Shown piece by piece: positions 28,199 through 36,848 of a stretch of DNA of 64,000 nt. Made by a program: the position numbers and the translations under genes. How positions within the stretch are numbered: the stretch's first letter is position 1; every line of letters begins with the position of its first letter. Below the pieces are notes generated by a model that worked only from the letters and a program-made list of their open reading frames with translations, was not told the DNA's origin and did no database searches. The stretch spans positions 1,674,001 to 1,738,000 of the forward strand of contig NZ_CP098604.1 of assembly GCF_024499015.1 (NCBI RefSeq), read 5' to 3'. The stretch comes from Xanthomonas hortorum pv. pelargonii. Lineage in GTDB: Bacteria; Pseudomonadota; Gammaproteobacteria; Xanthomonadales; Xanthomonadaceae.

Positions 28199-28561
28199 GT
28201 GTATGGTGCAGAGGCGGCCGGAGCCCGGTGTCGCCTTCACTACTATCTGGCCTTCTCCATCAAGAATCTCTGCGAACGCTGCGACGCCGTCTGTTGCCGG
28301 CTCACCGTCATGGTCGACTCAACCGACCGCATTCCAAACCATCTGACCACCGTGACGCCGCAAGGCTGGCACGTGATGGCGCGTGACGAGGAAGGCTGGT
28401 GCGTGGCCATCGATGCTGCGCGCATGTGTTGCTCGATCTACGACACACGGCCGGCGATCTGCCGCCGTTTCGTCATGTCCGGCCCGTATTGCCGCGACGT
28501 GCGTGCCACCTACGACGATCAGCGCCGCCGGGGCATTCCCTTGACGCTCTACAACGCATGA
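28199..28561 (+). CDS. YkgJ-family cysteine cluster protein
   Basis: A protein of up to 120 residues with the metal-binding Cys pattern of the YkgJ/CxxCxxCC family: LCERCDAVCC, then MCCSIYDTRPAICRRF and YCRDV. The family is thought to bind zinc or an iron-sulphur cluster; its role is unknown. The first 20 residues (from MYGAEAAG) do not look conserved and no good ribosome-binding site precedes them, so the true start may be downstream or non-ATG. It lies 9 bp before a small hypothetical gene on the same strand. Confidence 0.75.
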   Translation: MYGAEAAGARCRLHYYLAFSIKNLCERCDAVCCRLTVMVDSTDRIPNHLTTVTPQGWHVMARDEEGWCVAIDAARMCCSIYDTRPAICRRFVMSGPYCRDVRATYDDQRRRGIPLTLYNA

Positions 28562-28570
28562 GGATTCGCG

Positions 28571-28840
28571 ATGAATAATTCCCGCCGCCAGTCGATGACC
28601 GTGAGCAATCAGCCAGGCAAGCCGCGCTTGTCCGAACAGCGCCTGGCTGCTGATCTGGAAGCGTTTCAGCAGTCCGGTGGCGCGATCGAGCGTCTGGGCG
28701 ACACGCCGCTGCGTCGTGACAAGAAGCGCGGCGAGTCCGACGCTGCACCGGCTGCAGCCGTCGTCGCAAAGCCGGCCGTCGAGACAACCGACGCGTCTGA
28801 AGAAGCCACAGAGACAACCGAAACCACCGACGCCAAGTAA
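28571..28840 (+). CDS. small hydrophilic protein, unknown function
   Basis: An 89-residue protein starting MNNSRRQSMTVSNQPGKPRL. The middle part (SEQRLAADLEAFQQSGGAIERLGDTPLRR) looks like a short folded helix region. The last 35 residues are Ala/Thr/Glu-rich and disordered. GAGG precedes the ATG, and the YkgJ gene ends 9 bp upstream, so the two are probably one transcript. I do not recognise a family. Confidence 0.6.
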   Translation: MNNSRRQSMTVSNQPGKPRLSEQRLAADLEAFQQSGGAIERLGDTPLRRDKKRGESDAAPAAAVVAKPAVETTDASEEATETTETTDAK

Positions 28841-29017
28841 GCCACTCGTCCCGGTGGGAAGCCCACCTGCGCTGTAGTTGTCGCTGCTGGATGTTGATGA
28901 TGGATGTTGCTGCGCGCTGCAGCCGGCTAAAGAGACAGCGCCAGCCATCGTCGGCTTCGACAAGGGCCTGCGCCTGACAGGTAGATCTGCGTCGCCGGCA
29001 GGCGGCGCAATCGGTAG

Positions 29018-29230
29018 TTACAGCAGCTGCGCGCGCTTGATCGCGCCAAGCCCCTGCGCCAGGGACGCCATTTCGTTGGCCAGCTCGATCACGTCGCCGC
29101 CGGCTTGCGCGGCACTGGTCATGATGCGTTGATACGCGTCCCAGAGGTCTGGTCCATTGCCATAGGCATCGTGGAACCCTTGCAACTCCAGGACCATGAG
29201 ATCGGACACTTGCATGTCGGAGCGATCCAT
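29018..29230 (-). CDS. small hypothetical protein, 70 residues
   Basis: The protein starts MDRSDMQVSDLMVLELQGFH and ends GLGAIKRAQLL, with amphipathic helical character (DVIELANEMASLAQGL). The minus-strand sequence just upstream of the ATG (cgaggtaaccgca) offers a modest GAGG. No family is recognised and it has no operon partner. Composition looks coding rather than random. Confidence 0.5.
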   Translation of the reverse strand: MDRSDMQVSDLMVLELQGFHDAYGNGPDLWDAYQRIMTSAAQAGGDVIELANEMASLAQGLGAIKRAQLL

Positions 29231-29508
29231 TGCGGTTACCTCGTTGGGGAGTCGTCCCCGGCCCGCAGCCTACACGCGTTCACCTTACAAAACAGGGTCT
29301 AGCGTGAGTCAGCGTATTTGAAACTGAATTGGTTAGAGAGCACGCGCACACCGGCGTGAGTGGCTCGATCTGGCGTGCTGCAACGTGCTGCTGCGTGTAA
29401 TGACGCGCTTACCAACGCGCACCTTGAATTGCGCTGCAACCAACGCGCGTGGATGCATAGGGTGCACAACCCGATGCAGCGCATGCCTCAGTTCGCTACG
29501 CACTGCCA

Positions 29509-30420
29509 TCACGCCGCATCCTGCAAGCCCTGCTGCAGACATTCCAGCAAGCGGCTCAGCTTGGGCAACAACTGGCGCGCGCGCATCCACACCAGATGCA
29601 GCGGCAGGCCTTCGGTATCGCACTGCGACAGCACTGCCACCAGGCTGCCGCGCTGAAGATGGTGATCGATCAACCAGGTCGGCAGTTGCGCGATACCCAG
29701 CCCGGCCACCACCGCATCCACCTGCGCTTCTGCATTGCCGAACACCACCCGCGCGTCCATCGCGCGTTGTTCCACCGGTCCTTCACCATGCCGCAGCAAC
29801 CACGGGCTACTGCTGCGATTGGCTTGGCCATACAGCACCGCGTCGTGCGCCAGCAATGCAGCGATGCTGTCGGGGGTGCCACGGTGTGCCAGATACTGCG
29901 GCGCGGCGCAGAACACGCGTTTTTCATGGCCCAGATAACGATGCCCCAGACTGCTGTGCCACTGATCCGGCCCACCGATGCGCACTGCGATGTCGATGCC
30001 TTCTTCGGCCATGTCGACGAAGCGATCGGTGAACGAAATGCTGGGCTGCAGGCCGGGATAGCGCTGGAAGAACGGCAGCAACACCGGCGGTACCTTGCGC
30101 CGGCCGAAGCTCACCGGCAGGTCCAGCCGCAGCCGGCCGGTGGGCGCCTGGCCTTCGGCGCGCAGGACGTGCTCGGCCTCTTCCAGCTCGTCGAGCACCT
30201 TGACGCAGACCCGGTAGAACGCCGCGCCGGCATCGGTCAGCGCCAGCCGCCGGGTGGTGCGCGCGAACAGGCGCACGCCCAGGCGTGCTTCCAGGCGGGC
30301 GATGGCCTTGCCCACTGCCGAGCTGGTCAGGCTGAGCCGCTCGGCGGCGGCGGTGAAGCTGCCGGCATCGGCGGCGCTGACGAAGATGTCGATGCCTTTG
30401 ACGCGTTCGGAGGGATGCAT
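29509..30420 (-). CDS. LysR-family regulator
   Basis: A 303-residue LysR-type regulator. The winged helix lies at residues 5-65 (SFTAAAERLSLTSSAVGKAI, LEARLGVRLFARTTRRLALT) and the periplasmic-binding-like effector domain at about 90-295 (GRLRLDLPVSFGRR). It is divergent from the MFS exporter at 30524 with 103 bp between them, the usual arrangement for a regulator controlling its neighbour and itself. It belongs to the same LysR subgroup as the gene at 61592-62500. Confidence 0.92.
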   Translation of the reverse strand: MHPSERVKGIDIFVSAADAGSFTAAAERLSLTSSAVGKAIARLEARLGVRLFARTTRRLALTDAGAAFYRVCVKVLDELEEAEHVLRAEGQAPTGRLRLDLPVSFGRRKVPPVLLPFFQRYPGLQPSISFTDRFVDMAEEGIDIAVRIGGPDQWHSSLGHRYLGHEKRVFCAAPQYLAHRGTPDSIAALLAHDAVLYGQANRSSSPWLLRHGEGPVEQRAMDARVVFGNAEAQVDAVVAGLGIAQLPTWLIDHHLQRGSLVAVLSQCDTEGLPLHLVWMRARQLLPKLSRLLECLQQGLQDAA

Positions 30421-30523
30421 AACGGCGGATTCGAGAAATGAGATCCGCAATGTACGGAAAATACTCCCGATATACGACTTGGATTCTTTCCTATCATGGC
30501 CAGCCCACACTGCGGCGCATGCC

Positions 30524-31723
30524 ATGTCTGCTGTCCGTTCCACCACGTCCACCGCGTCTGTCACCAATGCGCCGGCCACCGCGCGCAGCAGGCTGGCGAT
30601 CTTTATCCTGGCGTTTGCCGCGTTCGTGATCGTCACCACCGAATACCTGATCGTCGGGCTGCTGCCCGGCCTTGCGCGCGATATGGAAATTTCCATTTCC
30701 GCTGCCGGTCAGTTGGTGACGCTGTTCGCTTTCACCGTGATGCTGTTCGGCCCGCCGCTGACCGCGTGGCTGTCGCACGTGGATCGCAAGCGCCTGTTTA
30801 TCGCGATCCTGCTGGTCTTTGCGGTCTCCAACGCGGTGGCCGCGCTAGCGCCCAACATCTGGGTGCTGGCCTTGGCGCGTTTTATCCCGGCGCTGGCATT
30901 GCCGGTGTTCTGGGGCACCGCCAGCGAGACCGCCGGGCAACTGGCCGGGCCGCAGCACGCCGGGCGCGCGGTATCGCGGGTGTATCTGGGCATTTCGGCG
31001 GCGTTGTTGTTCGGCATTCCGCTGGGCACGGTGGCGGCCAACAGCATTGGCTGGCGCGGCGCGTTCTGGATTCTGGCCGCCCTGTCGCTGGCGATGGCCG
31101 CCGCGCTGGCGGTGTGGATGCCGACGGTGGCCCGCAGCGCACGGGTGAATCTGCGCCAGCAGGCCGGCATCTTCAGCGAGCGCTTTTTCCTGGCCAATGT
31201 GGCGCTGTCGGTCGTGGTGTTCACCGCCATGTTCACCGCCTACACCTATCTGGCCGACCTGCTGGAACGCAGCGTGGGCGTGCCGGCGGCGAATGTGGGC
31301 TGGTGGCTGATGGGCTTTGGCGCGATCGGTCTGATCGGCAATTGGCTCGGCGGCCGGGTGGTGGATCGCTCGCCGCTGCGCGCCACCGCGGTGTTCCTGC
31401 TGCTGCTCGCACTCGGCATGGCGTTATGCGTGCCGGTGGCCAAGACCGGGGTGCTGCTCTATCTGACCCTGGCGGTCTGGGGCATTGCCTATACCGCGCT
31501 GTTTCCCATCAGCCAGGTGCGGGTGATGAACTCGGTGGCCCATTCGCAGGCGCTGGCCGGCACCACCAATGTGTCGGCGGCCAATGCAGGTATAGGCATC
31601 GGCGCGATCATCGGCGGGCTGGTGATTCCGGCCTGGGGCCTGGGCAGCATCGGCTATGTGGCCGCTGCGGTGGCACTGCTGGGCGTGGTGCTGATTCCGT
31701 TGGTGCATCGCGCCCGGCGTTGA
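30524..31723 (+). CDS. MFS exporter, DHA1 type
   Basis: A 399-residue transporter with 12 predicted helices. It starts MSAVRSTTSTASVTNAPATA, then the first helix FILAFAAFVIVTTEYLIVGL. The loop 2-3 motif appears as TAWLSHVDRKRLF, and the fifth helix resembles the exporter motif C. It is of the AraJ/NepI type, which export sugars, nucleosides or drugs. It is divergent from a LysR regulator that probably controls it. Substrate unknown. Confidence 0.88.
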   Translation: MSAVRSTTSTASVTNAPATARSRLAIFILAFAAFVIVTTEYLIVGLLPGLARDMEISISAAGQLVTLFAFTVMLFGPPLTAWLSHVDRKRLFIAILLVFAVSNAVAALAPNIWVLALARFIPALALPVFWGTASETAGQLAGPQHAGRAVSRVYLGISAALLFGIPLGTVAANSIGWRGAFWILAALSLAMAAALAVWMPTVARSARVNLRQQAGIFSERFFLANVALSVVVFTAMFTAYTYLADLLERSVGVPAANVGWWLMGFGAIGLIGNWLGGRVVDRSPLRATAVFLLLLALGMALCVPVAKTGVLLYLTLAVWGIAYTALFPISQVRVMNSVAHSQALAGTTNVSAANAGIGIGAIIGGLVIPAWGLGSIGYVAAAVALLGVVLIPLVHRARR

Positions 31724-31973
31724 GATGTCAGCCCCGGTGATGGTCTCCACCACGCCGGGCGAGCGTGACGACTTGTTTGCCGGGATCGGCGCGTTGCGGG
31801 CCAGGCGATGTCTGGCCCGCAACCGTGGTTTCGCTCGATATGCATGACTGCGAGCGCGTGCCGAGCCAGATATCGCTGCAGATGGGACTCTGTTCGAGTG
31901 CTGTGCATCCTTTCTATCGCCGCGCTGCGCACTGAAATCCCACGCCCGCCTCCACACCAGGCCGGCTGAATGC
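31724..31973. other. gene-free region before the DUF3348 operon
   Basis: No convincing coding frame. Together with the hairpin at 31974-32011 this makes about 345 bp between the MFS gene and the DUF3348 gene; it must contain the operon's promoter. Confidence 0.4.
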
Positions 31974-32011
31974 CGCCAGGGTCGGGCCTTCCGGCAGGCC
32001 CGACCCTGGCG
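31974..32011. repeat. perfect 15-bp inverted repeat
   Basis: The arms gccagggtcgggcct (31975-31989) and aggcccgaccctggc (31996-32010) are perfect complements around a 6-base loop (tccggc-like). There is no T run, so it is either a weak terminator for the MFS gene or an element in the leader of the DUF3348 operon that starts 60 bp later. Confidence 0.7.
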
Positions 32012-32069
32012 CGCAAAGCGCCGAATGGCGCACATTCCCGTGTAAAATGCGCGGTCTTTGACCGGAAGA

Positions 32070-32807
32070 ATGGCGAAAGTTTCTCCACGGGCGCCCCTCT
32101 CGGGCCCGGCGTTCATTCGCCTGCTTGCTCGCCTCAGCGACGTCCACGTTGCCCAGTCCAACCACGCGCTCGCCGACCGGCTGAGCCAGTGGATCGACTG
32201 GACGCGCGCGGTGGCGGTGTCAAAGGCGCTGGATGGCAAGCTGCCCGAGACCGACGATCTCCCCGAGCCGCGTGCTGCCGATGCGCAGGCCTGTGCACGC
32301 GTGCGCGCCGGGTTGGCAACCAGCAGCGTGGCCGATCTGGATGCGCTGGTCGTGCGCCTGCGTGCCGAGGCGCGCGACGACGCCGATCTCCAGACGCCTG
32401 CCCCAATGCCCGACTACGCACCCTTCCGGCAGCATTACCTCGCCATGCAACGCGCGATGCGCACCGCCACCGGCGATCTGCGTGGCCGTCTGCGCGACAT
32501 GCTGGCGCTGACGTCCGGCGAGATGGCGCGGCTGGCCGAAGTGGATGCGGCAATGGAACTCACCCTGAGCCCGCGCGAGCAGAGCTTGTTGAACACCGTG
32601 CCGAGCCTGCTCGGTACACATTTCGAGCGTCTGCGCGATGCCGCGCAAACCCAACATTCGCCAGCCGATAGCGATGCCACACAACGCGCCGTCTCCGATG
32701 GCTGGCTGGATGTCTTTCGCAAAGACATGCAGAGCGTGTTGCTCGCCGAGCTGGATGTTCGTTTTCACCCGATCGAAGGCCTGCTTGCAGCGCTTCGTAC
32801 CCGCTAA
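32070..32807 (+). CDS. DUF3348-family protein
   Basis: A 245-residue soluble, largely helical protein starting MAKVSPRAPLSGPAFIRLLA. Characteristic stretches are DRLSQWIDWTRAVAVSKAL and, near the end, VFRKDMQSVLLAELDVRFHPIEGLLAAL. It is the first gene of a four-gene operon followed by a MotA/TolQ-like channel (10 bp later), a MotB-like OmpA protein and a DUF2894 protein. DUF3348 has no known function; constant association with the channel pair suggests a cytoplasmic partner or effector. The start at 32070 skips four codons from an upstream in-frame ATG at 32058. Confidence 0.88.
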   Translation: MAKVSPRAPLSGPAFIRLLARLSDVHVAQSNHALADRLSQWIDWTRAVAVSKALDGKLPETDDLPEPRAADAQACARVRAGLATSSVADLDALVVRLRAEARDDADLQTPAPMPDYAPFRQHYLAMQRAMRTATGDLRGRLRDMLALTSGEMARLAEVDAAMELTLSPREQSLLNTVPSLLGTHFERLRDAAQTQHSPADSDATQRAVSDGWLDVFRKDMQSVLLAELDVRFHPIEGLLAALRTR

Positions 32808-32817
32808 CTGGGACCTC

Positions 32818-35499
32818 ATGTTCAGAACTCTCGTCCACCTGTGTGTGTTTCTCGTCGGCCTGTTGGCGGTTTGCTGGGTCGGCATCGGCTATCTCGGCTC
32901 CAATCCGCTGGGCGCCTGCATCGCAGCGGTGATCGGCGCCTGTTATGTGGCCGGCGCATTGGAGCTGTACCGCTATCGCCAGGCTAGCGCGACGCTGGAC
33001 GAAGCCGTTGCGGCGCTGACCACCGCGCCATCGGCATTGAGCGAGTGGCTGGAGCGTCTGCATCCAAGCCTGCGCAATGCGGTGCGCCTGCGCATCAAGG
33101 GCGAGCGCGTGGCCTTGTCCGCACCGGTGCTGACGCCGTATCTGGTCGGCCTGCTGGTGTTGCTGGGCATGCTCGGCACCTTGCTCGGCATGATGGCCAC
33201 GCTCAAGGGCACCGGCTTCGCATTGCAGAGCGCCACCGACCTGCAGGCCATTCGTGGCTCGCTGGCGGCACCGGTGGAAGGCCTGGCGTTCGCGTTCGGC
33301 ACCTCCATTGCCGGCGTTGCGACCTCGGCGATGTTGGGGCTGTTGTCGGCATTGTGCCGGCGCGAGCGGCTGCAGGTTGTGCAGCGGCTGGATCTGAAAA
33401 TCGCATCCGAACTGCATCCGCATTCGGACGCGCATCAGCGTGGCGAAGTGTTCAAGCTGCAGCAGCAGCAAAGCGCCTTGATGCCGACGCTGATCGATCG
33501 GCTGCAAACGCTGATGAGCAGCATCGAACAGCAAAGCATCGCCGCCGATGAACGTCTGGCCGCACAACAGGCCGAGTTCCACGCCAGAAGCGAAGCGGTG
33601 TATGCGCGCCTGGCCACGGCGATGGAGCAATCGCTGCAAGCCGGCGTGGCAGAAAGCGCACGCGCAGTGAGTGTAGCGTTGCAGCCGGCAATGGAAGCCA
33701 CCATGGCCAGCATCGCGCGCGACACCGCCGCGCTGCAGGAGCGTGTTACGCATGCCGTACAGCAGCAGCTGGATGGCATCACCAGCGGCTTCCAGCACAG
33801 CGCCAGCGCAGCGGCCGAGCACTGGACCACGGCCCTGGCCGCACAGGAACGCGCGCAGCACGCGCTCAACCTGCAACTGCAGACCACGCTGGAGCAGATC
33901 GCCCAGCAGACCACCGCATTGCAGGAGGGCGTGGGCACGGCCGTGCAGCAGCAATTGCACGGCATCAACGCGGGCTTCCAGGCCGGTGCGCAGAGCGCAG
34001 CCGAGCAGTGGCAAAGTGCATTGGCCGCACAGGAGCGTGCGCAGCAAGCGCTCACCGAGCAATTGCGGCACACGCTGGAACAGATCGATCAGCGCAGCAT
34101 CGCTGTGCAGGACGGCGTGACGCAGGCGGTGCAGCAGCAGTTGAGCGCACTCAATGACGGGTTTGAACGCAGCAACGCCGCCACTGCAGACAACTGGGCG
34201 GCAGTGCTGGCCGAGCAGCAACGCGCAAGCGCGGCGTTGAGCACGCAATTGCACGCCACGCTTGAGCAACTTGCGCAGCAGACCACGGCACTGCAGGACG
34301 GCGTGCAGCAGGCCGTGCAGCAACAACTCGCTGGCCTGAGCAGCGGCCTGGAAACCAGCACCGCCGCTGCAGCCGCCACGTGGACCGCGGCAGTGGCCGA
34401 ACAGCAACGTTCGAATCACGCGCTCACGCAGGAATTGCAGACCACGCTCACGCAGTTCGCCAGCACCTTCGATGCACGCTCCAGCGCCTTGGTCGATGCG
34501 GTATCCAAGCGCATGGATCAGTCCAGCAGCGACACCGCCAGCGCATGGAACGCCGCTCTGGCGCAACAACATGACGCCAGCGCGGCATTGGCAAGCCAGC
34601 ACCAGAACGCACTCGCTGCCGCCACCGCCAGCTTCGACGCGCATGCCGCTGCCCTGGTCGGCACCTTGCAGCAATCGCATACCGACCTGCAGGCCGCACT
34701 GGAAGCCCGCGACACCCAGCGCCTGGCGCTGTGGAGCGAGCGTTTTACCGCGATGAGCGCGGACCTGAGCACGCAGTGGGAACGCACCGGCGAGCGCGTG
34801 ACCCAGCAACAACAGGCGATCTGCGACACCCTGGCCAGCACCGCCAGCGAGCTGTCCACGCAGGCGCAGGCGCAGGCCAGCGCCACCATTGCCGAAGTGT
34901 CGCGGCTGATGCAGATCGCCTCCGAAGCGCCCAAGGCCGCCGCCGACGTGGTGGCCGAGCTGCGCCAGAACCTGTCCGAGAGCATGGTGCGCGACACCGC
35001 CATGCTGGAAGAACGCAGCAAGCTGCTCGCCACGCTGGACACCTTGCTCAACGCGGTCAATCACGCCTCCACCGAACAACGCGAAGCGGTGGATGCGCTG
35101 GTCACCAACTCGGCCGATCTGCTGCAACGCGTAGGCGCCCAGCTCACCGAACAGATCGGCAGCGAGACCGGCAAGCTCGGTGCAGTGGCCGCGCATGTCA
35201 GCGGCAGTGCGGTGGAAGTGGCCAGCCTGGGCGAAGCGTTCGGCATGGCGGTGCAGTTGTTCAGCGGCTCTACCAGTGAGCTCAACGAACGCCTGCAGCA
35301 CGTGGCCAGCGCACTGGATGCCTCGCTCGCCCGCAGCGACGACCAACTGGCCTATTACGTGGCGCAGGCGCGCGAAGTGGTCGACCTCAGCATGCTTTCG
35401 CAGAAGCAGATCATCGAAGAACTGCGTCAGCTCGATCGCGGTCGCAGCGACGCCGGCGATACAGGCGATGCCGATAGCAGCCAGGCCACCACGGCATGA
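32818..35499 (+). CDS. MotA/TolQ/ExbB-like channel with long coiled-coil tail (DUF802)
   Basis: An 893-residue inner-membrane protein. Predicted helices lie at about 5-25, 31-50, 107-127 and 157-179. The last two have the MotA/TolQ channel look (LGMLGTLLGMMATLKGTG and GLAFAFGTSIAGVATSAMLG), with a Thr/Ser-rich inner face. After residue 185 there is a roughly 700-residue cytoplasmic helical tail. Residues about 304-551 are four copies of a 62-residue repeat (ALQ-x-GV...AVQQQL...TLEQ) corresponding to DUF802. The layout matches ZorA of Zorya defence and other 5:2 proton motors with long tails. Its stop overlaps the start of the OmpA gene (ATGA), its expected stator partner. Confidence 0.9.
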   Translation: MFRTLVHLCVFLVGLLAVCWVGIGYLGSNPLGACIAAVIGACYVAGALELYRYRQASATLDEAVAALTTAPSALSEWLERLHPSLRNAVRLRIKGERVALSAPVLTPYLVGLLVLLGMLGTLLGMMATLKGTGFALQSATDLQAIRGSLAAPVEGLAFAFGTSIAGVATSAMLGLLSALCRRERLQVVQRLDLKIASELHPHSDAHQRGEVFKLQQQQSALMPTLIDRLQTLMSSIEQQSIAADERLAAQQAEFHARSEAVYARLATAMEQSLQAGVAESARAVSVALQPAMEATMASIARDTAALQERVTHAVQQQLDGITSGFQHSASAAAEHWTTALAAQERAQHALNLQLQTTLEQIAQQTTALQEGVGTAVQQQLHGINAGFQAGAQSAAEQWQSALAAQERAQQALTEQLRHTLEQIDQRSIAVQDGVTQAVQQQLSALNDGFERSNAATADNWAAVLAEQQRASAALSTQLHATLEQLAQQTTALQDGVQQAVQQQLAGLSSGLETSTAAAAATWTAAVAEQQRSNHALTQELQTTLTQFASTFDARSSALVDAVSKRMDQSSSDTASAWNAALAQQHDASAALASQHQNALAAATASFDAHAAALVGTLQQSHTDLQAALEARDTQRLALWSERFTAMSADLSTQWERTGERVTQQQQAICDTLASTASELSTQAQAQASATIAEVSRLMQIASEAPKAAADVVAELRQNLSESMVRDTAMLEERSKLLATLDTLLNAVNHASTEQREAVDALVTNSADLLQRVGAQLTEQIGSETGKLGAVAAHVSGSAVEVASLGEAFGMAVQLFSGSTSELNERLQHVASALDASLARSDDQLAYYVAQAREVVDLSMLSQKQIIEELRQLDRGRSDAGDTGDADSSQATTA
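33727..34470 (+). repeat. four in-frame 186-bp repeats inside the channel gene
   Basis: Units begin at 33727, 33913, 34099 and 34285, exactly 186 bp (62 codons) apart. Each encodes Ala-Leu-Gln-x-x-Val, AVQQQL, a Trp-containing heptad stretch and ALAAQERA or similar, ending TLEQ. A fifth, degenerate unit may follow. The units extend the coiled coil; copy number may vary between strains. Confidence 0.85.
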
Positions 35500-36170
35500 G
35501 CGATGAGATCGACATCGACGGCGAATCGGGCACACCGATCTGGGCCGCCTTCGGCGACCTGATGTCGGTATTGCTGGGCGCGTTCGTGCTGATCCTGGTC
35601 GGGGTGATCGGTGTGCAATTGCAGCTCTCCAGCCGCCTGGACGAAGAGGTCAAGCAACGTCAGGTTGAAGCGCAGCGTCGCAAGACGCTGGAACAAGCCC
35701 TGGCCGCACCGCTGGCGGCCGGCCGCGTAACCCTGGTCGATGGGCGCATCGGCATCCGCGGCAATGTGTTGTTCGCGTTCAATTCCGATCAGTTGCAGCC
35801 GGAAGGCCGCGAGGTGCTGAAGACGCTGGCCGCGCCGTTGACGGAGTACCTGGCCGCGCGCGAAGAGATCCTGATGGTCAGCGGCTTTACCGACGACCGC
35901 CCGGTGCTGGGTGGCAATCGCCGCTACGCCGACAACTGGGAACTGTCCGCGCAGCGTGCGCTCACCGTGACGCGTGCATTGATCGCCGAGGGCGTGCCGG
36001 CGTCGTCAGTGTTCGCTGCGGCGTTCGGCTCGCAACAGCCGGTGGATTCCAATGCCGATGAAACGCGCCGCGCCAGGAACCGGCGTGTGGAGATCGCACC
36101 GATCGCGCGGCCTTCCACCTCGCGCGCTTCCGCCACGTCACAGCCAACGCCGGCTGCAACCACGCGATGA
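35496..36170 (+). CDS. MotB/ZorB-like OmpA-family protein
   Basis: A 224-residue protein with one membrane helix near the N terminus (AAFGDLMSVLLGAFVLILVG). Asp21 sits at the helix start, where MotB and ZorB carry the proton-binding Asp. A short coiled linker follows, then a C-terminal OmpA peptidoglycan-binding domain (about 85-205): GNVLFAFNSDQL, the NWELSAQRALTVTRALI helix and RRARNRRVEI. It should anchor to the cell wall and form a proton channel with the upstream MotA/TolQ-like protein. It overlaps both neighbours by ATGA, so four genes are made in a coupled way. Confidence 0.92.
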   Translation: MSDEIDIDGESGTPIWAAFGDLMSVLLGAFVLILVGVIGVQLQLSSRLDEEVKQRQVEAQRRKTLEQALAAPLAAGRVTLVDGRIGIRGNVLFAFNSDQLQPEGREVLKTLAAPLTEYLAAREEILMVSGFTDDRPVLGGNRRYADNWELSAQRALTVTRALIAEGVPASSVFAAAFGSQQPVDSNADETRRARNRRVEIAPIARPSTSRASATSQPTPAATTR

Positions 36171-36820
36171 GCATGCAGGCGACCTCCGCACACGCGCGAC
36201 TTGAGCATTGGCGCAGCCAGGGCGCCGATCGGCTGGATCCGGTGAGCTTTCATCTGATGGAAACGCTGGCCGCGCGCGCCGGCATGCAGGCGGATGCGGT
36301 GCGCGCAGTGCTGGAAGAAAAGCTGGGCAACTTGATCGATGCATATGCAGCGACAGTCAAGAAAGCATCGCGCCGTCGTGCAGCTAGCGATGTCGCTCCA
36401 AGTGCGTTGCAACGCAGCGCGCTGGGCGCGTTGACCGACCAGATGGCAGGCCATGCGGCGTTGATGGAGGTGGACAGCAGAAAGACCGCGACACCCGATG
36501 CCACGCTGTTTCCCGAGCTGCCGGCGCTGGAGGATTTCCGTCGCACCTGGACCACCGTGCGCACCGCCAGCCAGGTGCGGCAATCGCTGCAGGACGCCCC
36601 TAAGGACGCCGGCCCGCTCAATTCCAGCGTGCTGGTGCATCGCTGCATCAGCCTGATGCGCGAATGCTCGCCCGGTTATCTGCAGCACTTCCTCGGCTAT
36701 GTCGACGCGCTGTCGTGGCTGGAGCAACTGCACAGCGGCGGCGCATTGGCCAGCGATGACGCCGCACCCGCCGCGCCTGGCAAGAAGCGCAGCAAGCGTC
36801 CGTCCACGCGTCGCAGCTAA
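36167..36820 (+). CDS. DUF2894-family protein
   Basis: A 217-residue soluble protein, last of the DUF3348-channel-OmpA-DUF2894 operon; its ATG overlaps the OmpA stop. Recognisable parts are LEHWRSQGADRLDPVSFHLM, ARAGMQADAVRAVLEEKL and, near the end, SSVLVHRCISLMRECSPGYLQHFLGYVDALSWLE. The tail (190-217) is Lys/Arg/Ser-rich and could bind nucleic acid or be disordered. The family has no described function. Fixed linkage to a proton-motor pair suggests that it works with the motor. Confidence 0.88.
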   Translation: MSMQATSAHARLEHWRSQGADRLDPVSFHLMETLAARAGMQADAVRAVLEEKLGNLIDAYAATVKKASRRRAASDVAPSALQRSALGALTDQMAGHAALMEVDSRKTATPDATLFPELPALEDFRRTWTTVRTASQVRQSLQDAPKDAGPLNSSVLVHRCISLMRECSPGYLQHFLGYVDALSWLEQLHSGGALASDDAAPAAPGKKRSKRPSTRRS

Positions 36821-36848
36821 GAGCAACCGATCGAACCCACGGTCCGTC

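Noticed and set aside
32560..35535. A 991-codon open frame antisense to the channel gene
   Set aside because: It mirrors the repeats of the MotA/TolQ-like gene on the other strand, its protein is His/Gln/Cys-rich without any domain, and high GC makes such shadows common.
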